A stretch of DNA of 33,236 nucleotides. Origin: Crocinitomix sp. GTDB taxonomy: Bacteria > Bacteroidota > Bacteroidia > Flavobacteriales_D > Crocinitomicaceae. Where the stretch lies: assembly GCA_030836155.1 (NCBI GenBank), contig JAURQI010000164.1, positions 1 to 33,236 on the forward strand. The letters are read 5' to 3'. Shown piece after piece: positions 23,368 to 31,891 of the stretch; positions within the stretch are counted from its first letter, which is position 1; every line of letters begins with the position of its first letter. Under the pieces are notes generated by a model. The model worked only from the letters and a program-made list of their open reading frames with translations. It ran no database searches and was not told the DNA's origin. Made by a program: the position numbers and the translations under genes.

Positions 23368-24399
23368 CTAGCGAATAAGAGATTCGCGCTGATATTCAAA
23401 ATAACGTAAAGCGTAAAACTGGATTCCGAGTAAAAGCGAAGCAACCAGTAAATGAAGTGGTTGAATGATAGCAGGCATTCCTGCATAAGAGAATAAAACA
23501 CCTGTGATGAATAGGACGACAACCAAACCAACAAAATACTTGATGGCTGGTATTCCGTAATTTGATTTTCGGTTCATCCATAAGAGAAGTACATTTATTC
23601 CTAAAAGCAACCATGAGAAGGAGCGGTGAAACAAGAAATCACCCTCCATGCTATCCACCCAATAGGCACGATCAATACCATCTTGAACTAAGAAATCAAC
23701 CTCTTGACGCACTTGAGTTCCCAGAATGATTTGTGTAAATGTTAAAAACAATGAAAAGTAAAAGAGATATTTGAATTTAGAATCTACTTTAATTCCGGCG
23801 GTGTTTGTGCCTGCTTGCTTTTTGGCAAGCCGGATGATTTTGAATTGAATTCCAACTATAACAAGAGCAAATAGCATATGCAAAGTGATCGTCCAGGGAA
23901 GTAAATTGGTCGCAACGACGATGGATCCGAACCAGCCTTCAAATCCCATTAAAACAAGGTTTATGAATGTCAAGGCCAGTAGCGTTCTGTTTCTACGGTA
24001 ACGAATTAAAGTCCAAATGAAAAGAATAAGCACTCCATTTCCGGCTAAAAAACCTACGAGACGATTCCCATATTCAGTCCATGTTCGTGCTACATTAAAA
24101 TCCTCTTCAACCAAAAGAGAATCGTCATTCCGCAATGCATTAGCCGTTTCGGAAAAACCGATTTTATCCAGCAGGTTGGCAAACTTGTCAATTTTCTTTT
24201 TTCGATATCCCGAGTAAGTTTCTTTATATCCTTCCGGCAATTGATCTTCTGCGGTTGGAGGTACAATTTGATCAAAGCACTTTGGCCAATCTGGACAGCC
24301 CATCCCAGAGCCAGTCGTTCGAACAATACTACCTGCCAGAATAACAAGATAAATTAAGACTAAAGTAATCCAGGACAATCGAATATAACCGCGGCTCAT
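23368..24399 (-). CDS. ctaA: Heme A synthase, CtaA/COX15 family (343 aa)
   Basis: An inner-membrane enzyme that oxidises the C8 methyl of heme O to give heme A for cytochrome c oxidase. It has about eight hydrophobic helices. The first is followed by SIVRTTGSGMGCPDWPKCF with the conserved Cys35 and Cys41. Heme-ligand histidines are seen at His174 (TLHML), His258 (LFHRSFSW) and His316 (QPLHLLVA). The first ligand position of the Bacillus type (EFxHR) is EYGNR here (Asn112), which I believe is usual in Bacteroidota. The frame extends to 24450, but a -7 element lies at 24416-24423 and MSRGYIRLSW fits the family start, so I use the ATG at 24399. No cox genes adjoin it. Confidence 0.93.
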   Translation of the reverse strand: MSRGYIRLSWITLVLIYLVILAGSIVRTTGSGMGCPDWPKCFDQIVPPTAEDQLPEGYKETYSGYRKKKIDKFANLLDKIGFSETANALRNDDSLLVEEDFNVARTWTEYGNRLVGFLAGNGVLILFIWTLIRYRRNRTLLALTFINLVLMGFEGWFGSIVVATNLLPWTITLHMLFALVIVGIQFKIIRLAKKQAGTNTAGIKVDSKFKYLFYFSLFLTFTQIILGTQVRQEVDFLVQDGIDRAYWVDSMEGDFLFHRSFSWLLLGINVLLLWMNRKSNYGIPAIKYFVGLVVVLFITGVLFSYAGMPAIIQPLHLLVASLLLGIQFYALRYFEYQRESLIR

Positions 24400-24415
24400 G
24401 TCTGCTAATTTTCTA

Positions 24416-24450
24416 CAAAAATAACCGCTTTCGACTGTATTTTGTTTCAA
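24416..24450 (-). promoter_or_regulatory. Promoter of the heme A synthase gene
   Basis: On the minus strand TTG (24450-24448), a 24-bp spacer and TATTTTTG (24423-24416), 16 nt before the ATG at 24399. It supports the shorter reading of the gene. Confidence 0.5.
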
Positions 24451-24569
24451 GTTTCTAAGTTTTTTATGGCTGATATTTATCAGGGTTTGTTTTTTATGCC
24501 ATCCATCGCGCTAATCCTGAATAAAACAATAACTTTATATACTCAGCGTTTCTTTTAAAAAACCTGCTT

Positions 24570-25211
24570 ATGAATTGGAAAATGATCTTTCTTGTTGCTC
24601 TGGGATTAAATCTGCAGACAACGTTAGCACAAGATGAAGTACCTTACATAGAAAAGGGGCATCTCTCGCTTGGCTTGAGGACAACTACGAGTTTGTTTGG
24701 TCATGATAATGTTCCAGGTTTAGGAACGGGCGGACATTTCAGATTGCAGCTATTTGATCGACTAAGTACCGAATGGTTTGCCGATTGGATTACAATGGAT
24801 CTCAAAGGTGCAGGAACTCGAAATAGCGCCCATATTGGATGGTCTGTGCTGTTTTATCCACTCACTGCACAAAAAGTGACACCGTATCTCATAGCAGGTC
24901 ACTGTTTTGATTATAATCAAATAACCCCATTAAGCACGGCTTTTGTTGATCGAAGTGGCGAACAAATCGATCGATGGAGTTCAGCTGTTCAGGCTGGAAT
25001 TGGTAGTCATTTTTTCTTATCGGAGCGGTTTAATGTGTCATTTGCTGCCCAGTATATGTTGCATTTGGGCGAACATTTAGATTACGAATTGCAATCTGTT
25101 GGTAGCGGTTATTTTTTAAATATGTCAAATGGAGGAGCGCATGAAGCCGGATTTGAGGGGCATATTTTATTGACCTTAAGTATTAATTATCGAATAGGAG
25201 ATTTATGTTAG
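24570..25211 (+). CDS. Secreted beta-barrel-like protein (213 aa)
   Basis: No specific family is recognised. The first 20 residues are a signal peptide (ending TTLAQ). The remainder has alternating-polarity strands such as HLSLGLRTTTSLFG, HFRLQLFDRLSTEWFADW, SAHIGWSVLFYPL, VQAGIGSHFFLS and FNVSFAAQYML, with strands ending in aromatic residues. This fits an outer-membrane barrel of eight or more strands. It overlaps the next gene by 7 bp (ATGTTAG), so the two are translated together and may act together. A near-consensus TAACTTTA lies about 30 bp upstream. Confidence 0.7.
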   Translation: MNWKMIFLVALGLNLQTTLAQDEVPYIEKGHLSLGLRTTTSLFGHDNVPGLGTGGHFRLQLFDRLSTEWFADWITMDLKGAGTRNSAHIGWSVLFYPLTAQKVTPYLIAGHCFDYNQITPLSTAFVDRSGEQIDRWSSAVQAGIGSHFFLSERFNVSFAAQYMLHLGEHLDYELQSVGSGYFLNMSNGGAHEAGFEGHILLTLSINYRIGDLC

Positions 25212-25780
25212 CGAAAAAGAATATGTCAATAAGATCAATCCTGCTAATTGCCATTTTGGCTTTATCGAGCTATAGTTTTGGGCAAGAGAAAACAAGACCT
25301 ACTTATAAAGCGGCTTTGTCTTTTTCACCAGGTTTTTTAACAGAAAACACCATCACATCTCAAATTCACGGGTATTTTGGTTTACGCCCTATGGCCGGAA
25401 ATATTGAATTAAGAGGAGATGGATTTTACTTTATGGGATCTCAAGGTGATCGCCCAAGATTTACCATGAATCATCAAGTGTATGCAGGAGCTTTTTATCG
25501 TTTTTCAAATAAGTCCTTACAGCCTTATGCGGGCTTTCAACCCGGTATTGCATATTCACAATCTTCTGAATATGGCGTGCCTGATGAAAGTGGAAATCTG
25601 GTCTATAAAAAGACCGTAAATCCAGTTGGATCAATCGCGGCAGGAGTCGATTTTTTCGGTGAGAAAGTCTTTTTCTTATTTGCTGAAACACGTTATATTT
25701 TCGGAAAACATACATCCGATTCATACCCCATTTTTCTGGATGAATGGCGCTTATCTTTTGGTCTCGGTTTTCACTTTTAA
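25205..25780 (+). CDS. Outer-membrane beta-barrel protein (191 aa)
   Basis: A signal peptide (residues about 7-26, SIRSILLIAILALSSYSFG) is followed by barrel-like strands: AALSFSPGFL, GNIELRGDGFYF, HQVYAGAFYRF, QPYAGFQPGIAY, VGSIAAGVDFFG, VFFLFAETRYIF, and the C-terminal EWRLSFGLGFHF, which ends in Phe as in outer-membrane barrels. The first ATG (25205) overlaps the previous gene by 7 bp; the ATG at 25223 would give a cleaner signal peptide. Ligand and role are unknown. Confidence 0.75.
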   Translation: MLAKKNMSIRSILLIAILALSSYSFGQEKTRPTYKAALSFSPGFLTENTITSQIHGYFGLRPMAGNIELRGDGFYFMGSQGDRPRFTMNHQVYAGAFYRFSNKSLQPYAGFQPGIAYSQSSEYGVPDESGNLVYKKTVNPVGSIAAGVDFFGEKVFFLFAETRYIFGKHTSDSYPIFLDEWRLSFGLGFHF

Positions 25781-25910
25781 AAATAAAAGCAACAATAGGG
25801 GTTCTTCTCTCGTTTAACGTATAGTGAATGGATGTTTCTTGGTGTAGTTTTTGGTCATGAGTAAGTTAAACGACCATAAACTAAACAAATATTACCGTTT
25901 ACTTGTTTTT

Positions 25911-25942
25911 TTTGGATACTATGACGACTAATGTTAACTTGG
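25911..25942 (+). promoter_or_regulatory. Promoter of the PKD/T9SS gene
   Basis: TTTG at 25911-25914, a 20-bp spacer, and TAACTTGG at 25935-25942 (one mismatch to TAnnTTTG). It ends 8 nt before the TTG start at 25951 and supports that unusual start. Confidence 0.5.
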
Positions 25943-25950
25943 TATAAGTT

Positions 25951-28125
25951 TTGAGATTGATACTGAGCACCATATGGATGATTTTACTCTCTTCGCAGCT
26001 TTATGCATCGCATATTGTTGGGGGTGAAATGTATTATGATTGTTTAGGCGGAACGACTTATCGTGTTACGGTTAAGCTCTATCGTGATTGTTTATCCGAT
26101 GGGGCTGCTTATGATATGATGTTGCCCGTAACGGTATTCAATGGGGATAATATACAAATCCATAATTTTATTATTCCATTTCCAGGCAGTGAATTATTAG
26201 ATGCTGAACTGGACAATCCTTGCATTACTTTGCCTACCGACATTTGTATTCAAGAAGCCGTTTATCAGGCTACTGTTACTTTACCTCCATCACCAACAGG
26301 GTACACTTTAGCGTATCAACGGTGCTGTAGGGGTCCAGAAGTTACTAACGTTGAAGATCCAGGAGAACAAGGATTGACATTGCAAGTGGTGATTCCACCG
26401 CCAGGACTAGCTGATTGTAATAATAGTGCTCGTTTTGATGAAGTACCTCCGCTTGTTTTATGTGCAGGACAAGAATTAGAATTCGATCATTCCGCTACAG
26501 ATCCTGATGGAGATGAGTTGGTTTACGAATTGTGTACACCTTTTCATGGTGGTACAAGTTTCGCGCCAGCGCCAGATCCGGCTAGTGCTCCACCTTATAC
26601 ACCGATTCCATGGGCAGGTGGTATATCAGCAGAGGACCCTTTTGGTTTAGGCGAAATGTCAATTGATGCGGTTACTGGTGAGGCAGTTGCTGCACCTGAT
26701 GCACCTGGTTTGTATGCGGTGGGAGTATGTGTAAAGGAATATAGAGATGGGGTATTGATCAGTACAACCATTCGAGACTTTTTATTCCGTGTACTGAACT
26801 GTGAAATTGAACTGGAGGCTTTGATGGTTGAGCAAGAAGATTTATCGACTTTCATTTCTTTCTGTGATGGATTGGAAATTCAGTTTGAAAATAACAGTTA
26901 TGGGGGTGAGTTTTATGAATGGGATTTTGGAGTACCCGAAACAGATACGGATGTAAGTACTGCTTTTGAACCAACGTTTACATTCCCTGAGCCAGGGTCT
27001 TATGATGTGATGCTGGTTGTTAATCCAGGATGGCCTTGTACGGATACAGCGATTGAAACCTTTGTAGTACAAAATTCAATTGATGCTTATTTTGAAGTGC
27101 CAGATCCGCAGTGTATTGTTGACAATAGTTACGATTTTAATGGCGATGGAATCTATCCAACACCAGAGGAAGGAACGACATTCTCTTGGGATTTTGGAGG
27201 CTATACAGATCCTCTGGGATCTGATATAGAAGACCCCACAGATATTGTTTTTGAGGTGGCAGGGCCACATGACGTGACGTTTACTGTAAACTATGAAATT
27301 TGCGAAGCCTCATACACACAAGAAGTTTTTGTATTTGCCGAGCCTTCAATAATGTTTACTGTTCCTGATGAATTAAAATGTGCGCCGTATACAGCTAGAT
27401 TTACAGACTTGTCTTTTGCACACACAGAGATTTTCTACGATTGGGATTTTGGCGATGGCGAAGGAACCTCAGATGAAAAACATCCCGTCTATATTTATGA
27501 TGAGGTTGGCGTATATGATGTCTCATTGACCATTTGGACCGATTCTGGATGTATCGACACCCTCACGTTGGTCAGAGAGAATTTAATTGAAATCTTCCCT
27601 AGTCCAACGGCAGGTTTTTCAGTTGCACCGACAGTGCAAGATGAATACCATGCTGATTTTTTCTTTACTGACATGTCAATTGATGGAGTAGAGCAATGGT
27701 TTTATTTTGCCGATGGGAACTTTTCACAGGAAACAGAAGTATGGCATAATTATGCTGAGACTGGTGTCTATTATCCGTATCAAATTGTAGAGAATGAATA
27801 TGGTTGTCGCGATCGAGCACAGCTTCAGATCACAGTGGTGCCAGTTATCCCAGTCATGGTGCCTAACGCTTTCACACCGGATGGAGATCAATTTAATAAT
27901 ATATTTAAGCCGGTTTTTTATGAAAGTCAGGTTTGTAAATTATACATCTACAATCGTTGGGGAGAACTGATTCACTTTGCTGAAGAAATGGACGCCTCTT
28001 GGGATGGTTCACACATGAATGGAAGTATAGTTTCAGATGGGATTTATATCTGGAAAATCATTTATAATGATTACAAAACGGGACTGCCGGTTGAAATTCA
28101 GGGCCACGTCACATTCTTGCGATAA
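25951..28125 (+). CDS. PKD-domain protein with T9SS type B sorting domain (724 aa)
   Basis: A secreted, probably adhesive surface protein. It begins with a TTG codon. Starting there gives a proper signal peptide (MRLILSTIWMILLSSQLYA), and a promoter lies just upstream; the ATG at 25978 would remove the positive N-region. The mature N-terminus SHIVGGEMYYDCLGG and YRVTVKLYRDC match the N-terminal domain of many gliding and adhesion proteins of Bacteroidota. PKD-type domains follow, with the signatures YEWDFG (about 322), FSWDFGG (about 411) and YDWDFGDGEG (about 497), plus a degenerate fourth. The last 88 residues, from VPNAFTPDGDQFNN to VTFLR, are a type B (CHU_C) sorting domain that directs T9SS export and cell-surface attachment. 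Cysteine pairs are frequent, as expected outside the cell. Confidence 0.92.
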   Translation: MRLILSTIWMILLSSQLYASHIVGGEMYYDCLGGTTYRVTVKLYRDCLSDGAAYDMMLPVTVFNGDNIQIHNFIIPFPGSELLDAELDNPCITLPTDICIQEAVYQATVTLPPSPTGYTLAYQRCCRGPEVTNVEDPGEQGLTLQVVIPPPGLADCNNSARFDEVPPLVLCAGQELEFDHSATDPDGDELVYELCTPFHGGTSFAPAPDPASAPPYTPIPWAGGISAEDPFGLGEMSIDAVTGEAVAAPDAPGLYAVGVCVKEYRDGVLISTTIRDFLFRVLNCEIELEALMVEQEDLSTFISFCDGLEIQFENNSYGGEFYEWDFGVPETDTDVSTAFEPTFTFPEPGSYDVMLVVNPGWPCTDTAIETFVVQNSIDAYFEVPDPQCIVDNSYDFNGDGIYPTPEEGTTFSWDFGGYTDPLGSDIEDPTDIVFEVAGPHDVTFTVNYEICEASYTQEVFVFAEPSIMFTVPDELKCAPYTARFTDLSFAHTEIFYDWDFGDGEGTSDEKHPVYIYDEVGVYDVSLTIWTDSGCIDTLTLVRENLIEIFPSPTAGFSVAPTVQDEYHADFFFTDMSIDGVEQWFYFADGNFSQETEVWHNYAETGVYYPYQIVENEYGCRDRAQLQITVVPVIPVMVPNAFTPDGDQFNNIFKPVFYESQVCKLYIYNRWGELIHFAEEMDASWDGSHMNGSIVSDGIYIWKIIYNDYKTGLPVEIQGHVTFLR

Positions 28126-28336
28126 TTCGGCTGAAAACCAAAATTTCTTGATCACTTTTCCTGGATTATAGTTATCTTTATATCGCTGTTTTGACAGTTT
28201 CTTTTTGGTAAATTTTATCTGGTAGTTGTAAAGCCTCATTTTATAATTAGAAGCGAGTTAGATCGTAAATAGGTTACGTTCTCAATTCGTTGATTTGTAT
28301 AATACACTTGTGGTAGAAGGGTATTAAATAAATAAG

Positions 28337-29545
28337 ATGCAACGATCAATTCTACACATGGATTTAGACACTTTTTTTGTGTCTTGCGAACGACTAATCG
28401 ATAGCCGATTAAAAGGAAAACCAATTCTAATAGGAGGTACTTCAGATCGCGGAGTAGTCGCTTCTTGCTCATACGAAGCAAGGAAATTCGGAATCCACTC
28501 GGCGATGCCGATGTGATTAGCGAAAGAGTTATGTCCTGAAGCTATTGTATTAAGGGGTAACTCTGGAACTTATACCAAGTATTCTCAATTGGTGACAGAG
28601 ATTATTAAAGAAGAGGTACCCCTATATGAAAAGACATCTATAGACGAGTTTTATGTTGATATGACAGGGATGGATCGTTTTTTTGGTTCGATGAAAATGG
28701 CTTCTGAACTACGTGCGAAAATTATGCGTGAGTCGGGCTTACCCATCTCGTTTGGGTTGTCGATTAATAAAACGGTTTCTAAGATTGCAACAGGAGAGGC
28801 AAAACCGAATAATGAATTGGCCATTTTGAAGGGGGGAGAAAAGCCATTCTTAGCTCCCTTATCTGTCCGGAAAATTCCGGGAGTTGGCGAAAAAACATAT
28901 CGTGCTTTGTGTGACTTAGGGGTGAAAAAGATTTCTACCATTCAGGACATGCCAATGGATGTGATGCAAAAAGTTTTTGGAAAATACGGGCTTTCGATCT
29001 GGAAAAAAGCAAACGGAATTGACCTTACCCCTGTTGTGCCGTATCGCGAAAGGAAATCAATTTCGACTGAACGCACATTCGGGAAAGATACCATTGATGT
29101 GCATAAACTTGAAGGGTTGTTGACCGCCATGGCTGAAAATCTTATTTTTCAACTGAGAAGAGGGAATAAATTGACTGCTTGCGTGACCATTAAGATTCGA
29201 TACGCCGATTTTCAAACCTATACCTTGCAACGAAAGATTCCTTACAGTGCTTCGGACCATACAATTTTACCTATTGTCAATGAATTATTCAAAAAGCTAT
29301 ATAATCGTCGCTTATTGGTTAGATTAATTGGTGTTCGTTTTAGTCATTTGGTTGAAGGAGGACATCAAATTAACCTGTTTGAAGACCCCAACACGATAAA
29401 ACTATACCAAGCGATGGATCACATCCGCGAACGTTATGGCGACCGCTCTATTATGCGTGCGTCCGGGTTTGATGCTAAAAGTATCAGCCGTTGGAACCCC
29501 TTTAATGGAGAGCCCCCTCCTTTATTAGCCAATCGAAGACAATGA
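28337..29545 (+). pseudogene. dinB: DNA polymerase IV (DinB) with in-frame stop at codon 60
   Basis: A Y-family translesion polymerase interrupted by TGA at 28514-28516. The frame from ATG 28337 begins [20 protein letters not shown], with catalytic Asp9, and runs to HSAMPM, where the TGA occurs. The same frame then resumes without shift at LAKELCPEA and continues to 29545. It contains SIDEFYVDMTG (Asp103, Glu104), the helix-hairpin-helix IPGVGEKTYRALCDLG and the little-finger domain. The family usually has Arg or Lys at the stop position, so a single C-to-T change of CGA to TGA explains it. Restart at GTG 28589 would lose Asp9 and most of the fingers, so the product would be inactive. Other genes here end in TGA, so general recoding is unlikely. 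A sequencing error is the main alternative. Confidence 0.85.
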
Positions 29546-29558
29546 TCATTCATGCTAA

Positions 29559-30281
29559 TTATTCAATAACCGGCAACAGTAGAGAAGCTTGATCCAATCG
29601 GATGTCATCGACATGACCAGCTAGATCATCTTGTTTGGTCTTAAAATGCAAATGCATATTTGTGCTATGATGCGTAAATATGGCATGATGTTGATCAGAA
29701 TAGAATCCCAATACATCAGCTGAGGCATTCTCCAAAACATCATGTGGCCCTGATGTTTTATGCTTTTCATGTGTATGCAAAGAGTCCCCTTCAGGCCAAT
29801 TGATGACATGCCAATCCACGGTTTTAAAAATACCATCTAATAAAAAGGGAAAAGGAGTTTTAACATCTATTCCATGATTCTCTGCCGTCTCTGCCACAAA
29901 AAGTTCAAGACTATGATAATCTTTTACATCTTCTGGAATGGCAAAACTTTTCCAAGTCGAAATTTCTACATATACAAAAAGACCCGCTTTATGGTTAAAA
30001 GAGGTGTCTATTTTAACGGTATTATTTTCCGTAAAAGACATATATGCTTTACCGTCCCAAATCAAAATTTCTCCTTTTAAGTTCTCTAAAGCGCCAAGCC
30101 CATATAGATGTTCATGGTCTTTAAACTTGGATAAATCAACTTTCGCCGATAAATCATTTTCATGCATGAAATTCTTGAGGGCGCCATAATGCGATACGGT
30201 ATAATCAAAACTAATTTCATCTGCTGATGTTCCGCATCCCAGCAATAAGCAAGAGAGCATAAGTAAAGTGCATATTCTCAT
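29559..30281 (-). CDS. Acetolactate decarboxylase-like lipoprotein (240 aa)
   Basis: A lipoprotein (lipobox LLGC, Cys16) whose body matches the alpha-acetolactate decarboxylase fold. LYGLGALENLKGEILIWDGKAY carries the conserved Glu71. The zinc-site block is HLHF followed by GHVDD, with His210, His212 and His223. The spacing (2 and 11) equals that of His194/196/207 in the Aneurinibacillus brevis (formerly Bacillus brevis) enzyme. Where that enzyme has the catalytic Arg145, the aligned residue here is His158 (VDWHVINW). The true enzymes are cytosolic and make acetoin, so a lipidated form with an altered site may act on another compound. The start is the ATG at 30281; the frame opens at a TTG (30287). 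It is the third gene of a minus-strand operon, 9 bp after the previous stop. Confidence 0.8.
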   Translation of the reverse strand: MRICTLLMLSCLLLGCGTSADEISFDYTVSHYGALKNFMHENDLSAKVDLSKFKDHEHLYGLGALENLKGEILIWDGKAYMSFTENNTVKIDTSFNHKAGLFVYVEISTWKSFAIPEDVKDYHSLELFVAETAENHGIDVKTPFPFLLDGIFKTVDWHVINWPEGDSLHTHEKHKTSGPHDVLENASADVLGFYSDQHHAIFTHHSTNMHLHFKTKQDDLAGHVDDIRLDQASLLLPVIE

Positions 30282-30290
30282 GGTCAAAGA

Positions 30291-31424
30291 TTAACGATTA
30301 ACTTCATTTACTTTGTCTAACCATTCTTTTTCTTCGAGTAATAGATCTGTCTGCTTTGCCTCATATGCTGCGTTTGCTTCATACCAAGGTTGCTGTTCAT
30401 AATACTCCTGAATGTATGCCGTTTTAAAGATATAACCGCGTCTAGCATAAGGCAAGTTTCGCAGAATTTTATACGACTTTTCATCCTTAGCTTTATGTAA
30501 ATGCATTAAATCGCGAAAATCAAAAGGTAAGCGATGTTCCTGGGCGTTGAAAGATTCAATTTGCATTAAAGAATAATCCATTAATTTCCCTAAATAAAGC
30601 TCTCTTTTTGGGTGAAAATTCTTTTGATGGTAAGTCAATTTTCCAGCGCGTACAAAGGCGCGAACACCATTTTTATAAAGTTCTAGCCAGTTGTCTTTAT
30701 CGCTAACATTGCGCAAAACACCATCAACTTTCCATTTATTGTTGTCCTCAAAAAACGTTTTGGCCAAATCAAATGACGTCCATGATCCTAAATCCAACTC
30801 CAATGTAAAATCATCAATTCCATTATTTGCCCAACGGTTAGCTGCAGTCAAAATATATTGAAAAGAATAATGCTCCATCACCGAACTTGATAATTGAAAT
30901 CGGTAATGATGAATAAGGCGATTGACTCCTTTTTTGAAACTCGCGTTAAAGTAATAGACGTAATAAAAATCTGGCGCATTTACATTAAAATCATTACCCA
31001 TAGCCTGATCAATGCTAATTGAATGTACTTCATCATTCAGATAGTCAGAAGTATCACGAACGATAGCTGTTTTAAAACGCAATGGTATACCGTTTAATTC
31101 TGCCGAAAAGCCATTCATATAGGGATGTTTTCCATTTTTCGGCGTTCCATCTACATCTCCAGAGGGTGATGCCGCTTCAAACCCAACAAGAATACTTTTT
31201 GCCTGGCCTGGATTAAAGAAGGTATAATCGACCGTTACATCCAACTCATCACCAACTTTGACAATACGCAATATCTCTTTCTGGATGGAAATAGTTGTTT
31301 CTCGGATTGGAATCAACTGATTTCCGGAAGCATAAAATGCACCGTCATTAGCAAGCGCTATAGCACTATAAAAGAAAAGCCCTGTGATAAACAGAGCTTT
31401 TCCAATTTTAAATAATTCTTTCAT
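30291..31424 (-). CDS. Exported protein with C-terminal YARHG domain (377 aa)
   Basis: Residues 1-25 are a signal peptide (ending ALAN). The next 240 residues are beta-rich and resemble DUF4424-like exported proteins: ASGNQLIPIRETTISIQKE, DVTVDYTFFNPG, and FTLELDLGSWTSF. The C-terminal part (about 326-377) is a YARHG domain: LRNLPYARRGYIFKT followed by QQPWYEAN and a charged helix. YARHG domains are extracellular and of unknown function, possibly binding cell-wall or peptide ligands. It is the middle gene of the operon: 7 bp after the small lipoprotein stop and 9 bp before the decarboxylase-like lipoprotein start, so the three probably act at the same envelope site. Confidence 0.8.
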   Translation of the reverse strand: MKELFKIGKALFITGLFFYSAIALANDGAFYASGNQLIPIRETTISIQKEILRIVKVGDELDVTVDYTFFNPGQAKSILVGFEAASPSGDVDGTPKNGKHPYMNGFSAELNGIPLRFKTAIVRDTSDYLNDEVHSISIDQAMGNDFNVNAPDFYYVYYFNASFKKGVNRLIHHYRFQLSSSVMEHYSFQYILTAANRWANNGIDDFTLELDLGSWTSFDLAKTFFEDNNKWKVDGVLRNVSDKDNWLELYKNGVRAFVRAGKLTYHQKNFHPKRELYLGKLMDYSLMQIESFNAQEHRLPFDFRDLMHLHKAKDEKSYKILRNLPYARRGYIFKTAYIQEYYEQQPWYEANAAYEAKQTDLLLEEKEWLDKVNEVNR

Positions 31425-31431
31425 GAGAATT

Positions 31432-31767
31432 TTACATGTAAGGATCTAACTTATCTGAATGCTCACGCATTTTATTCCAGCTTTCGCATTGCTCAGCCTC
31501 AGAACGCTCAAATTTGTCACGTGCAATTTCATCAATTTCATTTCCTTTATCCTCAAGTTTGCTAAAAGTTTCTTTTTCATCCTCACTTAATTCCCCATCT
31601 TCTATGAATGAAACCATTTCATTTGACACTTGCTCTAAAGCATCCACAAAATCACAAGCTGTTTCGAGATCCTCGACTTTAATGTCTAAAGCAGAGCTTG
31701 ATCCACCGCAGCTAAACAATCCGGTGCTGATTAATCCCACACCCAGGATATAGGTTAATTATTTCAT
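31432..31767 (-). pseudogene. Small lipoprotein gene with a stop at codon 3
   Basis: A GTG at 31740 opens a 102-residue frame, but the sequence upstream in the same frame completes a classic lipoprotein signal. From the ATG at 31767 the codons read M, K, stop (TAA, 31761-31759), then L-T-Y-I-L-G-V-G-L-I-S-T-G-L-F-S-C-G-G. An ancestral AAA (Lys) at codon 3 would give the usual MKK start. Translation from the GTG keeps the lipobox LFSC but has no basic N-region. The mature part is acidic and helical (ELSEDEKETFSKLEDKGNEIDEIA) with Cys residues and no known family. A perfect promoter element lies upstream. It heads the operon with the YARHG and decarboxylase-like genes. A base-call error is the simplest alternative. 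Confidence 0.6.
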
Positions 31768-31891
31768 ATTTTAAAAATTTTTAGGTAAATAGATTCTTAA
31801 TATTAACCAAATTTATCCGTTTTCAAAAGGTTTTTCTACCCAAAATAGTTTATAGGGTTACCTTTTTTAAAATTGGACATATAATGACAGC
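31768..31891. other. Divergent intergenic region
   Basis: An AT-rich 124-bp gap between the lipoprotein operon and the sigma gene. It holds the minus-strand -7 element (31808-31815) and a near-match plus-strand one (TACCTTTT at 31859-31866). No other structure was seen. Confidence 0.5.
31808..31815 (-). promoter_or_regulatory. -7 element of the lipoprotein operon
   Basis: On the minus strand TAAATTTG, an exact TAnnTTTG match, about 40 nt before the ATG at 31767. A TTTTG lies 25 bp upstream (31844-31841), slightly far for a -33. Confidence 0.55.

Noticed and set aside
28185-28206. Hairpin CTGT-TTTG-ACAG followed by T-rich sequence after the PKD gene
   Set aside because: The stem is only 4-5 bp; too weak to call a terminator.
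28126-28336. 211-bp gap before dinB
   Set aside because: Examined for genes and RNAs; only a loose promoter-like TACACTTG near 28303 was seen, with no supported feature.
28236-28481. Open frame on the minus strand overlapping the start of dinB
   Set aside because: It is antisense to a clearly conserved polymerase frame, has no recognisable domains and no promoter.
28337-29545. TGA recoding (readthrough as an amino acid) in dinB
   Set aside because: Other genes here use TGA as a normal stop (for example 29545 and 32455), and no selenocysteine-type element or TGA-reading pattern is seen.
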